Shown: positions 47,965 through 57,003, numbered from the stretch's first letter. The stretch is DNA of 64,000 nt from Ignavibacteria bacterium (GCA_016716125.1 JADJWZ010000020.1:12837-76836), one strand, 5' to 3'. Made by a program: numbers and translations. The notes: generated by a model not told the origin, from the letters alone.

Positions 47965-49092
47965 TTACTTTATTATTTTTAATAAAATTTTAACGATCCT
48001 TTCGGCTGCTTTACCGTCCCAGAGTTCAGGTATCTTTCCTTTTTTGAAACTGCCGTTCTCGATTTCTTTAATATATTTGATTATTTTCTTTTCGTTGAGT
48101 CCGCAGATTACATTTGTGCCAAGCTCTGAAGTAACAGGTCTTTCAGTATTTTCCCGGAGAGTTATGCACGGAATCCTGAGGAAAGTAGATTCTTCCTGTA
48201 TACCGCCTGAGTCAGTTAAGATAAATTTCGCATTTGAAGTAAGTTTTAAAAAATCAAAATATCCGAACGGTTCGGTAAGTATAAGATTTTTAACCGATTG
48301 AATTTTTTTCTCAAACCCGAATTCGCCGATCATTTTCAATGTGCGCGGGTGAACAGGAAATACTATGTCAAGCAAAGGATTTATCCTATTAATATTTTGA
48401 AAAACGGAAATAATTTTACGCAAATTCTCTTTGACATCGACATTAGAAGGTCTGTGCAGAGTGACGAGAGCGTATTGCTTTTCTGAAATACACAGTTCTT
48501 TAAGAATTGTAGATTTGTCCGCCTTATCCAGATAAAATACAAGAGAGTCTATCATTGTATTTCCGGCAAAAAAAATATTTTTTTTATCTGCGCCTTCATT
48601 AAGTAAATTCCTAACACCACTGTATTCAGTAACGAAATGGTAATCCGAAAGCACGTCGGTAACACGTCTGTTAATTTCCTCGGGCATTGTCCGGTCATTG
48701 CTTCTGAGTCCTGATTCGATATGCGCGACAGGAATGGACCTTCCTGTTTTAGTAAGAATTTTCGAACTTACCAGAGCTGCTGCGGCAGTCGAATTTATGT
48801 CTCCGTACACAAGCACAAGATCGGGTTTCTCTTTTAAAAGAATTTTTTCAAATTCGATCATGATGCGAGCTTTCTGTTCGGCATGTGATGCTGAACCGAT
48901 GGCAAGATAAATATGCGGTTTCGGCAGATCAAGCTCCTTAATAAAAACGCCTGACATTTTATTATCATAATGCTGACCTGTGTGTACAATTTTATGGGAG
49001 ACCTTGGATTTATGTTTAAGAAGCTTCTTATGAATAGGAGCCATTTTCATGAAGTTTGGTCTGGCGCCTACAACGGAAATGATTTTTTTCAA
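47965..49092 (-). CDS. wecB: UDP-N-acetylglucosamine 2-epimerase (non-hydrolysing)
   Basis: 375 residues. Family motifs are V-G-A-R-P-N-F-M-K, H-T-G-Q-H-Y-D, Y-G-D-I-N-S-T, H-I-E-S-G-L-R-S-N-D-R-T-M-P-E-E-I-N-R, H-P-R-T and D-S-G-G-I-Q-E-E. It makes UDP-ManNAc for surface polysaccharide. It is followed by nth and GT9 on the same strand in close order. wecB and the GT9 gene fit envelope glycan synthesis, with nth embedded between. Confidence 0.94.
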   Translation of the reverse strand: MKKIISVVGARPNFMKMAPIHKKLLKHKSKVSHKIVHTGQHYDNKMSGVFIKELDLPKPHIYLAIGSASHAEQKARIMIEFEKILLKEKPDLVLVYGDINSTAAAALVSSKILTKTGRSIPVAHIESGLRSNDRTMPEEINRRVTDVLSDYHFVTEYSGVRNLLNEGADKKNIFFAGNTMIDSLVFYLDKADKSTILKELCISEKQYALVTLHRPSNVDVKENLRKIISVFQNINRINPLLDIVFPVHPRTLKMIGEFGFEKKIQSVKNLILTEPFGYFDFLKLTSNAKFILTDSGGIQEESTFLRIPCITLRENTERPVTSELGTNVICGLNEKKIIKYIKEIENGSFKKGKIPELWDGKAAERIVKILLKIIK

Positions 49093-49346
49093 TACAACAA
49101 TATTAAGATATCCGGATTTATTTTTATGAATTTATGAAAAATATAGATTAGTTTAAATTGAAATTAAGGTTTTTGGAAATTAATTGAGAGATTTTAAAAT
49201 TAGATGAAGAGATAATAGAATGTTGTGAAAAATTTTTAATTAAATATTTATATATTTTAAATTGGTAAACATCTCTGCTTCTGAATTTTCTCTTGAATGT
49301 CATAATCATATTGGATATTTTGTCTGATTAATAAATAAGCTATAAA

Positions 49347-49619
49347 ATGAAAAAGAATTTTCATCCTAAGTATTACAAATGCGATGTAATCTGCAATTGC
49401 GGGGAAAACAGAGGAGTGTTATTTACTACCCGTTCAACCGAACCTGAGATAAAAGTCGAAATTTGTTCATTATGCCATCCGTTTTTTACCGGTACACAAA
49501 AGATTATTGATACAGCCGGAAGAGTTGAGAAATTTAACAAACGATACGGAAAATCTAAAAAATCTGCTGAAACAACAGAGTCTGCTGAAACAAAAGAAAC
49601 AGCGGAAACAAAAGCATAA
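49347..49619 (+). CDS. rpmE: Ribosomal protein L31 with acidic repeat tail
   Basis: 90 residues. The L31 core (about 1-68) contains the zinc cysteines in C-D-V-I-C-N-C-G and C-S-L-C-H-P-F-F-T-G, then F-N-K-R-Y-G. The C-terminus carries an extra low-complexity tail, A-E-T-T-E-S-A-E-T-K-E-T-A-E-T-K, an imperfect repeat of a five-residue unit. Such tails occur in other members of this phylum but are not part of the standard protein. A strong terminator follows at 49652. Confidence 0.94.
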   Translation: MKKNFHPKYYKCDVICNCGENRGVLFTTRSTEPEIKVEICSLCHPFFTGTQKIIDTAGRVEKFNKRYGKSKKSAETTESAETKETAETKA

Positions 49620-49651
49620 ATTATATTTATTCAGGGTTTACAAAAAAAATT

Positions 49652-49680
49652 AAAGCCAATATTTTCATATTGGCTTTTTT
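49652..49680 (+). terminator. Intrinsic terminator after rpmE
   Basis: AAAGCCAATA (49652-49661) pairs perfectly with TATTGGCTTT (49668-49677) around TTTTCA, followed by more T. Confidence 0.9.
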
Positions 49681-49703
49681 GATTAATAAATAATCGGTCC
49701 GAA

Positions 49704-50966
49704 ATGGAAGTAATTATCTTTGAAGACAATAAGAGCGAAAACCTTTTCCCGCTTAATATGTTAAGAGCATCTTTTGACATTAAGTGCGGAACCGGAAGTA
49801 TAAAGGACAGGATCGTTAAAATTCTTAACGGTAAGCATGAAGTTTCGCTTTTGTGCAGGGAAACCATTTCAGGATTAATGAAAGAAATTAACAAGGAAAA
49901 AGTAAATCAGTTACCGAAGGACGATGCGCTTTTCTTAAACGGAAGAGTAGTATTCGGAAAGGATTTACTGAACAAAATAATAAAGGAAAAAAAGAAAGAT
50001 CACATCTATTCTTATAAAGATGAATTAATTTCCGCATATTTGTCGCCGGATAAAACAAAAATATTTAAAAATTTTTTTGATGAAGCTGGTTCGAAAAATC
50101 TGAATTTCAAAGATTATTTCTGCAGTAATAAATTCACTGAATCCGAAATACCGGAATCCGGTGATATATCTGTATTAAAATATCCCTGGGATGCCATAAA
50201 ATATTTCCTGCAGGGTGGACTCAGCTCCGATCTTGAATTATATTTTCAGACAGATAAGAATCTGAAGAAAGCATATAAGTCGGAATGTTTCATTAACAGC
50301 AAAAATATCCTGATCTCGCCGAAGACAAAAATTTATCCGGACATTGTGCTTGATGCATCTGAAGGAAAAATAGTCATTGAAGAAAACTGCGCGATAGAAC
50401 CTTTTTGTTTTATAAAGGGACCGGTATTTATCGGGAGGAATACGCTTGTAAAATCCGGGACAAGGATATACGGACCGTGCAGTATCGGTAAAAATTCAAA
50501 AGTCGCGGGTGAAATTGCAGAATCAATTTTTCATTCATATGTTAATAAACAACATGACGGATTTGCCGGGCATTCTTACATATGTCCTTTTGTAAATCTC
50601 GGCGCAGATACGGTTACAAGCGATCTGAAGAATAACTATTCAAAGATAAGAATGAAAAAAGGGGAAACGGAAACAGATACCGGAATGCAGTTCCTGGGAA
50701 GTATACTTGGAGATCATACGAAGACATCCATAAACACAATGCTGAACACCGGTACAATCTCAGGAATATTCGCGAATATATTCGGAGGCGGTTTTCCCGA
50801 TAAAGAGATCGGCTCTTTTACATGGAATGAAGGCGGAAACAAACCGGTCCGTTATAAACTGGAAAAAGCCGTTGAAACTGCTGTAACAGTAATGTCACGC
50901 CGCGGCATCAAACTTAGCAAATCATACGAAAACCTCGTCAGATACTATTCCGAAAATTCCGGCTGA
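49704..50966 (+). CDS. GlmU-family putative sugar-1-phosphate nucleotidyl/acetyltransferase
   Basis: 420 residues. The N-terminal half has E-D-N-K-S-E-N-L-F-P-L-N-M-L-R and is an altered nucleotidyltransferase-like domain without the usual G-x-G-T-R-x-x-P motif. The C-terminal half is a left-handed beta-helix acyltransferase domain with hexapeptide-type turns (I-E-E-N-C-A-I-E-P-F-C-F-I-K-G-P-V-F-I-G). This architecture is that of the Bacteroidota GlmU-family proteins proposed to make UDP-GlcNAc. Direct activity is not demonstrated by sequence alone. Confidence 0.83.
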   Translation: MEVIIFEDNKSENLFPLNMLRASFDIKCGTGSIKDRIVKILNGKHEVSLLCRETISGLMKEINKEKVNQLPKDDALFLNGRVVFGKDLLNKIIKEKKKDHIYSYKDELISAYLSPDKTKIFKNFFDEAGSKNLNFKDYFCSNKFTESEIPESGDISVLKYPWDAIKYFLQGGLSSDLELYFQTDKNLKKAYKSECFINSKNILISPKTKIYPDIVLDASEGKIVIEENCAIEPFCFIKGPVFIGRNTLVKSGTRIYGPCSIGKNSKVAGEIAESIFHSYVNKQHDGFAGHSYICPFVNLGADTVTSDLKNNYSKIRMKKGETETDTGMQFLGSILGDHTKTSINTMLNTGTISGIFANIFGGGFPDKEIGSFTWNEGGNKPVRYKLEKAVETAVTVMSRRGIKLSKSYENLVRYYSENSG

Positions 50967-50973
50967 TGTATTA

Positions 50974-51450
50974 TTAGTCTTTCAGCTTTAATGCCGGAAC
51001 AATCTCTCCTCTGTGACAGGTCGTGCAGTTTATTGTGGCCTTCTCTGATTCAATTTCTTTTATGTTACTTATCATTTCTCTAATCTGACCGGACATTTTC
51101 ATCATTTCTCTTGATATGTGTTTTGCATTTTTTTCATTTGAAGCCCAGTCGGAAGTATTATGACAATGATCACAGCCTACACCGAGAGCTTTACTGAAAC
51201 CATGATTCATAATATTCAGAAGATTTTCAGCAGGGACTCCTTTCAGCATTTGAATATCACTGAAAACGGAATCCGATGACATGCTTTCTTTTCCTTTGAT
51301 GGATTCTTTTACAATGTTTACATAATTTTCTTTTTCCGCTTCCAGTGAATCCTTTGGTAAACCGTTTTGATTTAAATGATTACTGTTATTAAAAGAGAAA
51401 AAAGCAAATACTGCTGTAAAGAACAGCAAAGTTAAATAAAATTGTTTCAT
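50974..51450 (-). CDS. Dihaem c-type cytochrome (reaction-centre cytochrome-like family)
   Basis: 158 residues. A signal or membrane anchor (L-T-L-L-F-F-T-A-V-F-A-F-F) is followed by two C-x-x-C-H haem sites, in G-C-D-H-C-H-N and N-C-T-T-C-H-R-G. A helix with methionines (R-E-M-M-K-M-S-G-Q-I) between them probably supplies axial ligands. It resembles half of the tetrahaem photosynthetic reaction-centre cytochrome subunit, a family widespread in non-phototrophic Ignavibacteria and Acidobacteria. It is probably a periplasmic electron carrier. Convergent with the GlmU-family gene. Confidence 0.87.
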   Translation of the reverse strand: MKQFYLTLLFFTAVFAFFSFNNSNHLNQNGLPKDSLEAEKENYVNIVKESIKGKESMSSDSVFSDIQMLKGVPAENLLNIMNHGFSKALGVGCDHCHNTSDWASNEKNAKHISREMMKMSGQIREMISNIKEIESEKATINCTTCHRGEIVPALKLKD

Positions 51451-51704
51451 GACGGAAAAATTAAGTTAATGAATAAATATTATTTAAGCGCTTTAAAATA
51501 AAAATATTTATTCATTTTTAAAAAGGGATATTTAATAACAGTATCCAATTGACTTTTTAAGCTGACTCCGTAAAACACGATTTAACTTTCTGATATTTCA
51601 TTCAGAGATTAATTACATAAAAACTGAGAAAATAAAAATAAACCTTATATGTTCATTGAAAAAGCAGCATAAAAAAGGTAATTTAAAAGTCTTAAAAAAT
51701 TGAA

Positions 51705-51778
51705 GGGCGGTTAGCTCAGTTGGTTAGAGCGCTACGTTGACATCGTAGAGGTCATTGGTTCGAATCCATTACCGCCCA
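51705..51778 (+). tRNA. tRNA-Val (anticodon GAC)
   Basis: The 74-base cloverleaf is complete: acceptor stem GGGCGGT/ACCGCCC, D arm with GCTC and GAGC, anticodon stem CTACG/CGTAG around TTGACAT (anticodon GAC), variable AGGTC and the T arm with TTCGAAT. Discriminator base is A. CCA is not encoded. It sits 92 bases upstream of thrS. Confidence 0.97.
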
Positions 51779-51785
51779 CTGAATC

Positions 51786-51818
51786 AATTACAAATTACGA
51801 ATTACGAATTACGAATAG
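51786..51818. repeat. AATTACGAATTACG tandem word downstream of tRNA-Val
   Basis: The 7-base unit AATTACG recurs three to four times here. The same word is coding in several T9SS sorting domains (1447-1482, 12829-12856, 62526-62556) and partly present in the spacers at 13064-13094 and 9082-9115. Confidence 0.6.
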
Positions 51819-51869
51819 GATGTTTTTAGTTCGTGAGGTTTATTTTTATATTTTAAATTTTATTTAAGT

Positions 51870-53801
51870 TTGTCAGAAAAAATTAAAATAACGTTTCCGG
51901 ATAATTCGGTTAAAGAATTTGATAAAGGCGTGTCAGCTTATGAAATAGCTGAATCTATTAGCAAAAGACTTGCCGATGAAATTCTTGCAGCTGAAATAAA
52001 CGGTTCGATGAAAGATGTTACTTCAGTTCTGAATGAGGATTCAAAAGTTGTATTTCACAAATTTGATTCTGAAAAAGGGAAAGAAGTTTTCTGGCATACT
52101 ACTTCTCATATGATGGCTCAGGCTGTGGAGGAACTATTTCCAGGCGCGAGATTCGGCGTCGGACCTCCTATCGAAAGCGGATTTTATTATGATATAGATT
52201 CAGACAGGAAGTTTACCGAAGAAGATCTTAAAAAGATAGAAGACCGGATACTTGAAATTTCCAAAAGAGGATTGAAACCCGAGAGGAAAGATCTTAAAAG
52301 AACTGATGCTATAAAGTTTTTTCAATCAGAGAGAGTGGATCCTTATAAAGTTGAGATCTTAGAGACCATTGCAAAAGACGAAGAAAATGTTTCGCTGTAT
52401 TCGCAGGGAGAATTTACCGATCTTTGCAGAGGTCCGCATCTTCCCTCGACTGAAAAAGTAAAGTCTGTAAAACTGCTTTCAGTTTCAGGTTCTTACTGGC
52501 GCGGCGACGAGCACCGTCAGATGCTTCAGCGTATTTACGGGATTTCATTTCCAAAACAGAAAGAACTTGATGAATATCTTAAAAATCTTGAGGAAGCCAA
52601 GAAACGTGACCATAAAAAGCTCGGAAAGGAACTTGACCTTTTTTCATTTCACGAAGAGGGTCCGGGTTTTCCATTCTGGCATAATAACGGAATGATACTT
52701 CTTAATAATCTAAAGGAATATCTGCGTTCAAAACTTGTCGAACTGAATTATCAGGAAATAAATACTCCGATCATTCTCAATCAGAAACTATGGCTTCAGT
52801 CAGGTCACTATGATAATTATAAAGAAAACATGTACTTCACTGATATTGACGAAAGGGATTTTGCAGTAAAGCCGATGAATTGTCCCGGAAGCACTTTGGT
52901 TTATAAAACCGGTATGAAGTCATACAGGGATCTGCCTCTGAGATTATATGAATTCGGACTTGTACACAGACATGAGTTATCAGGAGTGCTCAACGGACTT
53001 TTCAGAGTGAGAAGTTTTACGCAGGATGACGCTCATATATTCTGCACTCCGGAACAGATCGAAGAAGAAGTAACTGTTCTGATTAAATTAGTATTTGATG
53101 TTTACAATACATTTGGATTTGAAGATGTTCAGGTTTATTTATCCACTCGACCGGAAAAGTATATTGGTTCTCCGGAAGTCTGGGATAATTCCGAAAAAGC
53201 TCTTGCAACTGCTCTTGACAAAGCTGAGATAAAATATAAAGTCAATGAAGGCGACGGTGCTTTTTACGGACCGAAGATAGATTTTGTAGTTAAGGACAGT
53301 CTGCGCAGGAACTGGCAGCTTGGCACTATACAGCTAGATTTTTCAATGCCGGAAAGATTCGGACTTGAATACACCGGCAGCGACGGTAACTCACACCGAC
53401 CGGTAATGATACACAGAGCCGTATTTGGTTCTTTTGAAAGATTTGTCGGTGTATTGACTGAGCATTACGGAGGATTTTTTCCCATATGGTTAGCGCCGGT
53501 GCAGGTAAGTATTCTCCCTATTGCCGATGCACATTTTGAATATGCAGCTCAGCTTGAAAAAAGATTAAGGACTGAAGGTTTCAGAGTTAATACTGACTTA
53601 AGGAATGAAAAGATTGGATTTAAGATCAGGGAATCAGAAAACAGGAAGATCCCTTATATGATAGTAATAGGTGATAAGGAAACAGACAGCGGGAATCTTT
53701 CTGTCAGGGAACATAAAAAGGGTGATATCGGAAAATTTGAATTGAATGAGTTCATAGAAAAACTTAAATTGCAAGTCCGGGAAAAAGCCGGATACAATTA
53801 A
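51870..53801 (+). CDS. thrS: Threonyl-tRNA synthetase
   Basis: 643 residues from a TTG start. Order of domains: TGS (1-60), editing/SAD domain with H-T-T-S-H-M-M-A-Q and the zinc-site-like C-R-G-P-H-L, class II catalytic core with motif 2 R-L-Y-E-F-G-L-V-H-R-H-E and G-A-F-Y-G-P-K-I-D, motif 3 region H-R-A-V-F-G-S-F-E-R-F, and the anticodon-binding domain ending E-K-L-K-L-Q-V-R. It charges tRNA-Thr. It heads the conserved thrS-infC-rpmI-rplT-pheS cluster. Confidence 0.97.
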   Translation: MSEKIKITFPDNSVKEFDKGVSAYEIAESISKRLADEILAAEINGSMKDVTSVLNEDSKVVFHKFDSEKGKEVFWHTTSHMMAQAVEELFPGARFGVGPPIESGFYYDIDSDRKFTEEDLKKIEDRILEISKRGLKPERKDLKRTDAIKFFQSERVDPYKVEILETIAKDEENVSLYSQGEFTDLCRGPHLPSTEKVKSVKLLSVSGSYWRGDEHRQMLQRIYGISFPKQKELDEYLKNLEEAKKRDHKKLGKELDLFSFHEEGPGFPFWHNNGMILLNNLKEYLRSKLVELNYQEINTPIILNQKLWLQSGHYDNYKENMYFTDIDERDFAVKPMNCPGSTLVYKTGMKSYRDLPLRLYEFGLVHRHELSGVLNGLFRVRSFTQDDAHIFCTPEQIEEEVTVLIKLVFDVYNTFGFEDVQVYLSTRPEKYIGSPEVWDNSEKALATALDKAEIKYKVNEGDGAFYGPKIDFVVKDSLRRNWQLGTIQLDFSMPERFGLEYTGSDGNSHRPVMIHRAVFGSFERFVGVLTEHYGGFFPIWLAPVQVSILPIADAHFEYAAQLEKRLRTEGFRVNTDLRNEKIGFKIRESENRKIPYMIVIGDKETDSGNLSVREHKKGDIGKFELNEFIEKLKLQVREKAGYN

Positions 53802-53841
53802 TTCAGCGATAAAACCGGTTTATAAATTCAAACTATAGTTT

Positions 53842-54450
53842 ATTAAAAATAAAAAATACAAAGAGAGAGTAAACGATCAGATTCGCGCTCCGCAGATCAG
53901 GGTATTGGATGATGAGGGTAACGCACTCGGAATAATGACAAATACGGAAGCTCTGAGGATTGCAATATCAAGAGGAATGGATCTTGTTGAGATTTCTTCA
54001 GCTTCAAAACCTCCAGTTTGTAAAATAGTCGATTACGGTAAATTCAACTACGAAAGACAAAAAAAGGAAAAACTGGCGAAGAAGAATCAGCATGTGATGA
54101 ATATAAAGGAGATTCGTTTCAATCCTAATACAGACACGCATGATATTGATTTTAAGACAAAGCATTTAAGGCAGTTTTTATTTGAAGGTCACAAAGTAAA
54201 AGCGTATGTAATGTTTAAGGGAAGGATGATCACTCATCCGGAGATCGGTAAAAAACTGATGGACGATATAATTGAGAAACTGGGAAATGTTGCAAAGCTT
54301 GAGTCCCCGCCGAGGATGGAAGGAAAGCAATTATTTGCATATTTTTTACCTGACAAAGCGAGGATACAGATTTACAAGGATAGTCTTGCAAAAGAAAAAA
54401 GGCTGAAAATTCAGAAAAGAAAAATCAAAAAGATACAAAAGAAATTTTAG
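53842..54450 (+). CDS. infC: Translation initiation factor IF-3, predicted AUU start
   Basis: 202 residues from ATT at 53842. The conserved N-domain (V-N-D-Q-I-R-A-P-Q-I-R-V-L-D-D-E-G) lies upstream of the first ATG/GTG/TTG-type codon in frame, at 53905, which would lose it. Between the in-frame TAG at 53836 and that domain the only near-cognate start is ATT. AUU is the known start of Escherichia coli infC and underlies its autoregulation. The C-domain includes I-R-F-N-P-N-T-D-T-H-D-I-D-F-K and F-K-G-R-M-I-T-H. A lysine-rich tail stops at 54450, but a hydrophilic frame continues to 54527 if one A is added at 54442-54444. Confidence 0.93.
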   Translation: MKNKKYKERVNDQIRAPQIRVLDDEGNALGIMTNTEALRIAISRGMDLVEISSASKPPVCKIVDYGKFNYERQKKEKLAKKNQHVMNIKEIRFNPNTDTHDIDFKTKHLRQFLFEGHKVKAYVMFKGRMITHPEIGKKLMDDIIEKLGNVAKLESPPRMEGKQLFAYFLPDKARIQIYKDSLAKEKRLKIQKRKIKKIQKKF

Positions 54451-54519
54451 ATAAAGAAAAAAAAGCTGATAATACCGATGGTATTACAGAAGGTAAAAAT
54501 CAAACAGACACAAAAGAAG

Positions 54520-54714
54520 ATGCCTAAAATGAAATCAAACAGAGCCGCTAAGAAGAGATTTAAAGTTACCGGCACCGGCAAAGTAAAGAGGGAAAAAGCT
54601 TACAGAAGCCATATTCTCACAAAGAAATCAAACAAAAGAAAGAGACAGCTTGGTAAAGCTACTTTGGTATCAGAGCAGGAAACAAGAACTGTTAAAAGAA
54701 TGATACAAGCTTAA
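54520..54714 (+). CDS. rpmI: Ribosomal protein L35
   Basis: 64 residues from the ATG at 54520 (M-P-K-M-K-S-N-R-A-A-K-K-R-F-K-V-T-G-T-G), the normal L35 start and length. A longer in-frame ATG at 54478 would add 14 unrelated residues. The start overlaps the end of the presumed ancestral infC frame (GATGCCTAA), as expected for coupled translation. Confidence 0.95.
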   Translation: MPKMKSNRAAKKRFKVTGTGKVKREKAYRSHILTKKSNKRKRQLGKATLVSEQETRTVKRMIQA

Positions 54715-54748
54715 ACAATTTTTAAACTAATTTTTTAATGGAGAAAAA

Positions 54749-55096
54749 ATGCCGCGTTCAAAAAATAAAGTAGCGTCACACAGAAGAAGAAAGAGAATTT
54801 TAGATGAAGCAAAAGGTTATTACGGAGCCAGAAGCAAAGTGTATACGGCTGCAAAAAATGCCGTTGAAAAAGGACTTACTCACGCTTATACAGACAGAAG
54901 ATTAAAAAAGAGAGAATACAGAAGTCTGTGGATCACAAGGATCAATGCAGCAGCAAGACTGAATGATACTACATATTCAAAGCTTATCAATGCTTTAAAT
55001 AAAAAGAATATTGATATAAGCAGAAAAATGCTTGCAGACCTTGCCTACGGTAATTCAGAGGCATTTACTGAAGTTGTAAAATTCGCCTTAAAATAA
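54749..55096 (+). CDS. rplT: Ribosomal protein L20
   Basis: 115 residues, full length, beginning P-R-S-K-N-K-V-A-S-H-R-R-R-K-R and containing the conserved L-W-I-T-R-I-N-A-A-A-R and R-K-M-L-A-D-L-A. A GGAG box five bases before the ATG is among the better ribosome sites in the window. It directs early 50S assembly and in other bacteria represses this operon. Confidence 0.97.
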   Translation: MPRSKNKVASHRRRKRILDEAKGYYGARSKVYTAAKNAVEKGLTHAYTDRRLKKREYRSLWITRINAAARLNDTTYSKLINALNKKNIDISRKMLADLAYGNSEAFTEVVKFALK

Positions 55097-55181
55097 ATTA
55101 TACCGGTTAATTATTTAGAAAAATAAGGCGGATGCAAATTCGCCTATTTTCGTTTCAGAAAGTTTAAACACTTTGCTTACG

Positions 55182-56207
55182 ATGTTAGAAAAGATCGAAA
55201 CTCTTAAAACAGAATCGCTTGCCGAATCGGAAAACATTAACTCCGAAAAATCACTTGAAGAATACCGTTTAAAATATCTTAGCCGCAACGGAATTCTAAA
55301 CAGTCTCTTTGAGGATTTCAAAAAAGTAGATAAAGAATCTAAAGGCGCTACCGGTAAATCCCTGAATGATCTGAAAGTATCGATCCAAAAAATTTATGAT
55401 GACAAAAAAGCAAATCTGGTAACTGATAATAAAGCCGGAGATGATACCACTGACATTACGCTTCCCGGACGGACATTCAACAAAGGAACAAAACATCTGA
55501 TCAACCAGGCGCTCGAAGAAATTTCGGGAATATTTGAAAAGATCGGATTTAAAGTCTATGAAGGATTTGAGATCGAGGATGAATATCATAATTTCGATGC
55601 GCTGAATACACCTGATCATCATCCTTCCAGGGATATGCAGGATACTTTTTATATTGACAGTAAAGGAAAGGACAGAAAATATTTATTAAGGACGCAGACT
55701 TCATCGGCGCAGATAAGAATAATGGAAAAGATAAAGCCGCCGGTAAGGATAATTTCGCCCGGAAGAGTTTTCAGAAATGAAGATGTAAGTTCAAGAAGTC
55801 TTGCATTTTTTCATCAGGTAGAAGGTCTTTATGTTGACAGAAATGTTACATTCAGTGAACTCAAAGGTACACTAAATTATTTTGCGCGGGAATATTTCGG
55901 AGATTCGCTTAAGACGAGACTACGGCCGTCATTTTTTCCTTTTACAGAACCGTCTGCTGAAATGGATGTAGAATGTTTTCTCTGCAAAAGCAAAGGCTGC
56001 AGAGTCTGCAAATATACAGGCTGGCTTGAGATACTCGGCTGCGGGATGGTGGATCCGAATGTTTTTAAATCAGTAGGTTATGATCCGGAAATTTACAGCG
56101 GATATGCATTCGGAATGGGAATAGAGAGAACACTTATGATAAAACACGGCGTTCCTGATATCAGACTATTTTATGAAAACGATATCAGATTTTTAAAACA
56201 ATTTTAA
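55182..56207 (+). CDS. pheS: Phenylalanyl-tRNA synthetase alpha subunit
   Basis: 341 residues from the ATG at 55182; a TTG nine bases earlier is less likely. The N-terminal coiled coil is followed by the class II core with H-P-S-R-D-M-Q-D-T-F-Y, G-R-V-F-R-N-E-D-V-S-S-R-S, F-F-P-F-T-E-P-S-A-E-M-D-V and the motif 3 G-M-G-I-E-R-T-L-M-I-K-H-G. An added C-F-L-C ... C-R-V-C cysteine pair, seen in some PheS of this phylum, could bind zinc. pheT does not follow, so the beta subunit must be encoded elsewhere. Confidence 0.96.
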   Translation: MLEKIETLKTESLAESENINSEKSLEEYRLKYLSRNGILNSLFEDFKKVDKESKGATGKSLNDLKVSIQKIYDDKKANLVTDNKAGDDTTDITLPGRTFNKGTKHLINQALEEISGIFEKIGFKVYEGFEIEDEYHNFDALNTPDHHPSRDMQDTFYIDSKGKDRKYLLRTQTSSAQIRIMEKIKPPVRIISPGRVFRNEDVSSRSLAFFHQVEGLYVDRNVTFSELKGTLNYFAREYFGDSLKTRLRPSFFPFTEPSAEMDVECFLCKSKGCRVCKYTGWLEILGCGMVDPNVFKSVGYDPEIYSGYAFGMGIERTLMIKHGVPDIRLFYENDIRFLKQF

Positions 56208-56245
56208 ATAAACATTATTTATATATTTAAACCAAGGAGAGATAA

Positions 56246-56974
56246 ATGTTAAAAAGCAAAATAGCGATGTATTTTTCTGTTCTAGTCTTAACAGTGATTT
56301 TAATATCATGCGAAGAAAAAACGGAAACATCCAAAACAGAAACAAAGACTGAAATTAAAAAAGAAACAAACACAACAACAGAAACAAAAATTGTTGAAAA
56401 ATCAGACAGCGCAACCACAAACACGAATTCAGAAACTAAAACCACAGAAAAAATGGACTCAACATCTCAGAAAACAGAAACAGCAGGTATAGAAGAAAAA
56501 ACAACAGACGGTGATTACGTAATAATGGAAACTACGATGGGAAAGATCAAGATTAAACTTTACACCAAAGAAGCGCCTTTAACAACGGCAAATTTCAAAA
56601 AGCTTGTAAATGAAAAATATTATGACGGAATAATTTTCCACAGAGTCATTGACGGATTCATGATTCAGGGCGGAGATCCGACAGGAACGGGATCGGGCGG
56701 TTCCAAGGAAACGATCAAAGATGAATTTGGCGTGGGATTAAAGCACAGCAAAAAAGGAATTCTATCGATGGCAAACAGAGGACCGAACACAGGTTCGTCA
56801 CAGTTCTTTATCACATTAGCTCCGACAGACTGGCTTGACGGAAAGCATGCTATATTCGGTGAAGTAGTGGAAGGTATGGATGTAGTAGACAAAATCGGTA
56901 AAGTTAAAACCGGACCTAATGACAAACCGGTAACTGACGTAAAAATGACAAAGGTTACATTGTCTTCTAAGTAA
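56246..56974 (+). CDS. Cyclophilin-type peptidyl-prolyl isomerase, lipoprotein
   Basis: 242 residues. A lipoprotein signal ends I-L-I-S-C at residue 22. A 65-residue Thr/Glu/Lys-rich linker is followed by a complete cyclophilin domain with F-H-R-V-I-D-G-F-M-I-Q-G-G-D, S-Q-F-F-I-T and H-A-I-F-G-E-V, including the catalytic arginine. It should accelerate folding of envelope proteins, anchored to a membrane by lipid with the linker as a spacer. AAGGAG precedes the ATG by seven bases, and a terminator follows at 57004. Confidence 0.93.
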   Translation: MLKSKIAMYFSVLVLTVILISCEEKTETSKTETKTEIKKETNTTTETKIVEKSDSATTNTNSETKTTEKMDSTSQKTETAGIEEKTTDGDYVIMETTMGKIKIKLYTKEAPLTTANFKKLVNEKYYDGIIFHRVIDGFMIQGGDPTGTGSGGSKETIKDEFGVGLKHSKKGILSMANRGPNTGSSQFFITLAPTDWLDGKHAIFGEVVEGMDVVDKIGKVKTGPNDKPVTDVKMTKVTLSSK

Positions 56975-57003
56975 TTTATTAAAATTAAATAAGTTTTAAA
57001 AAG

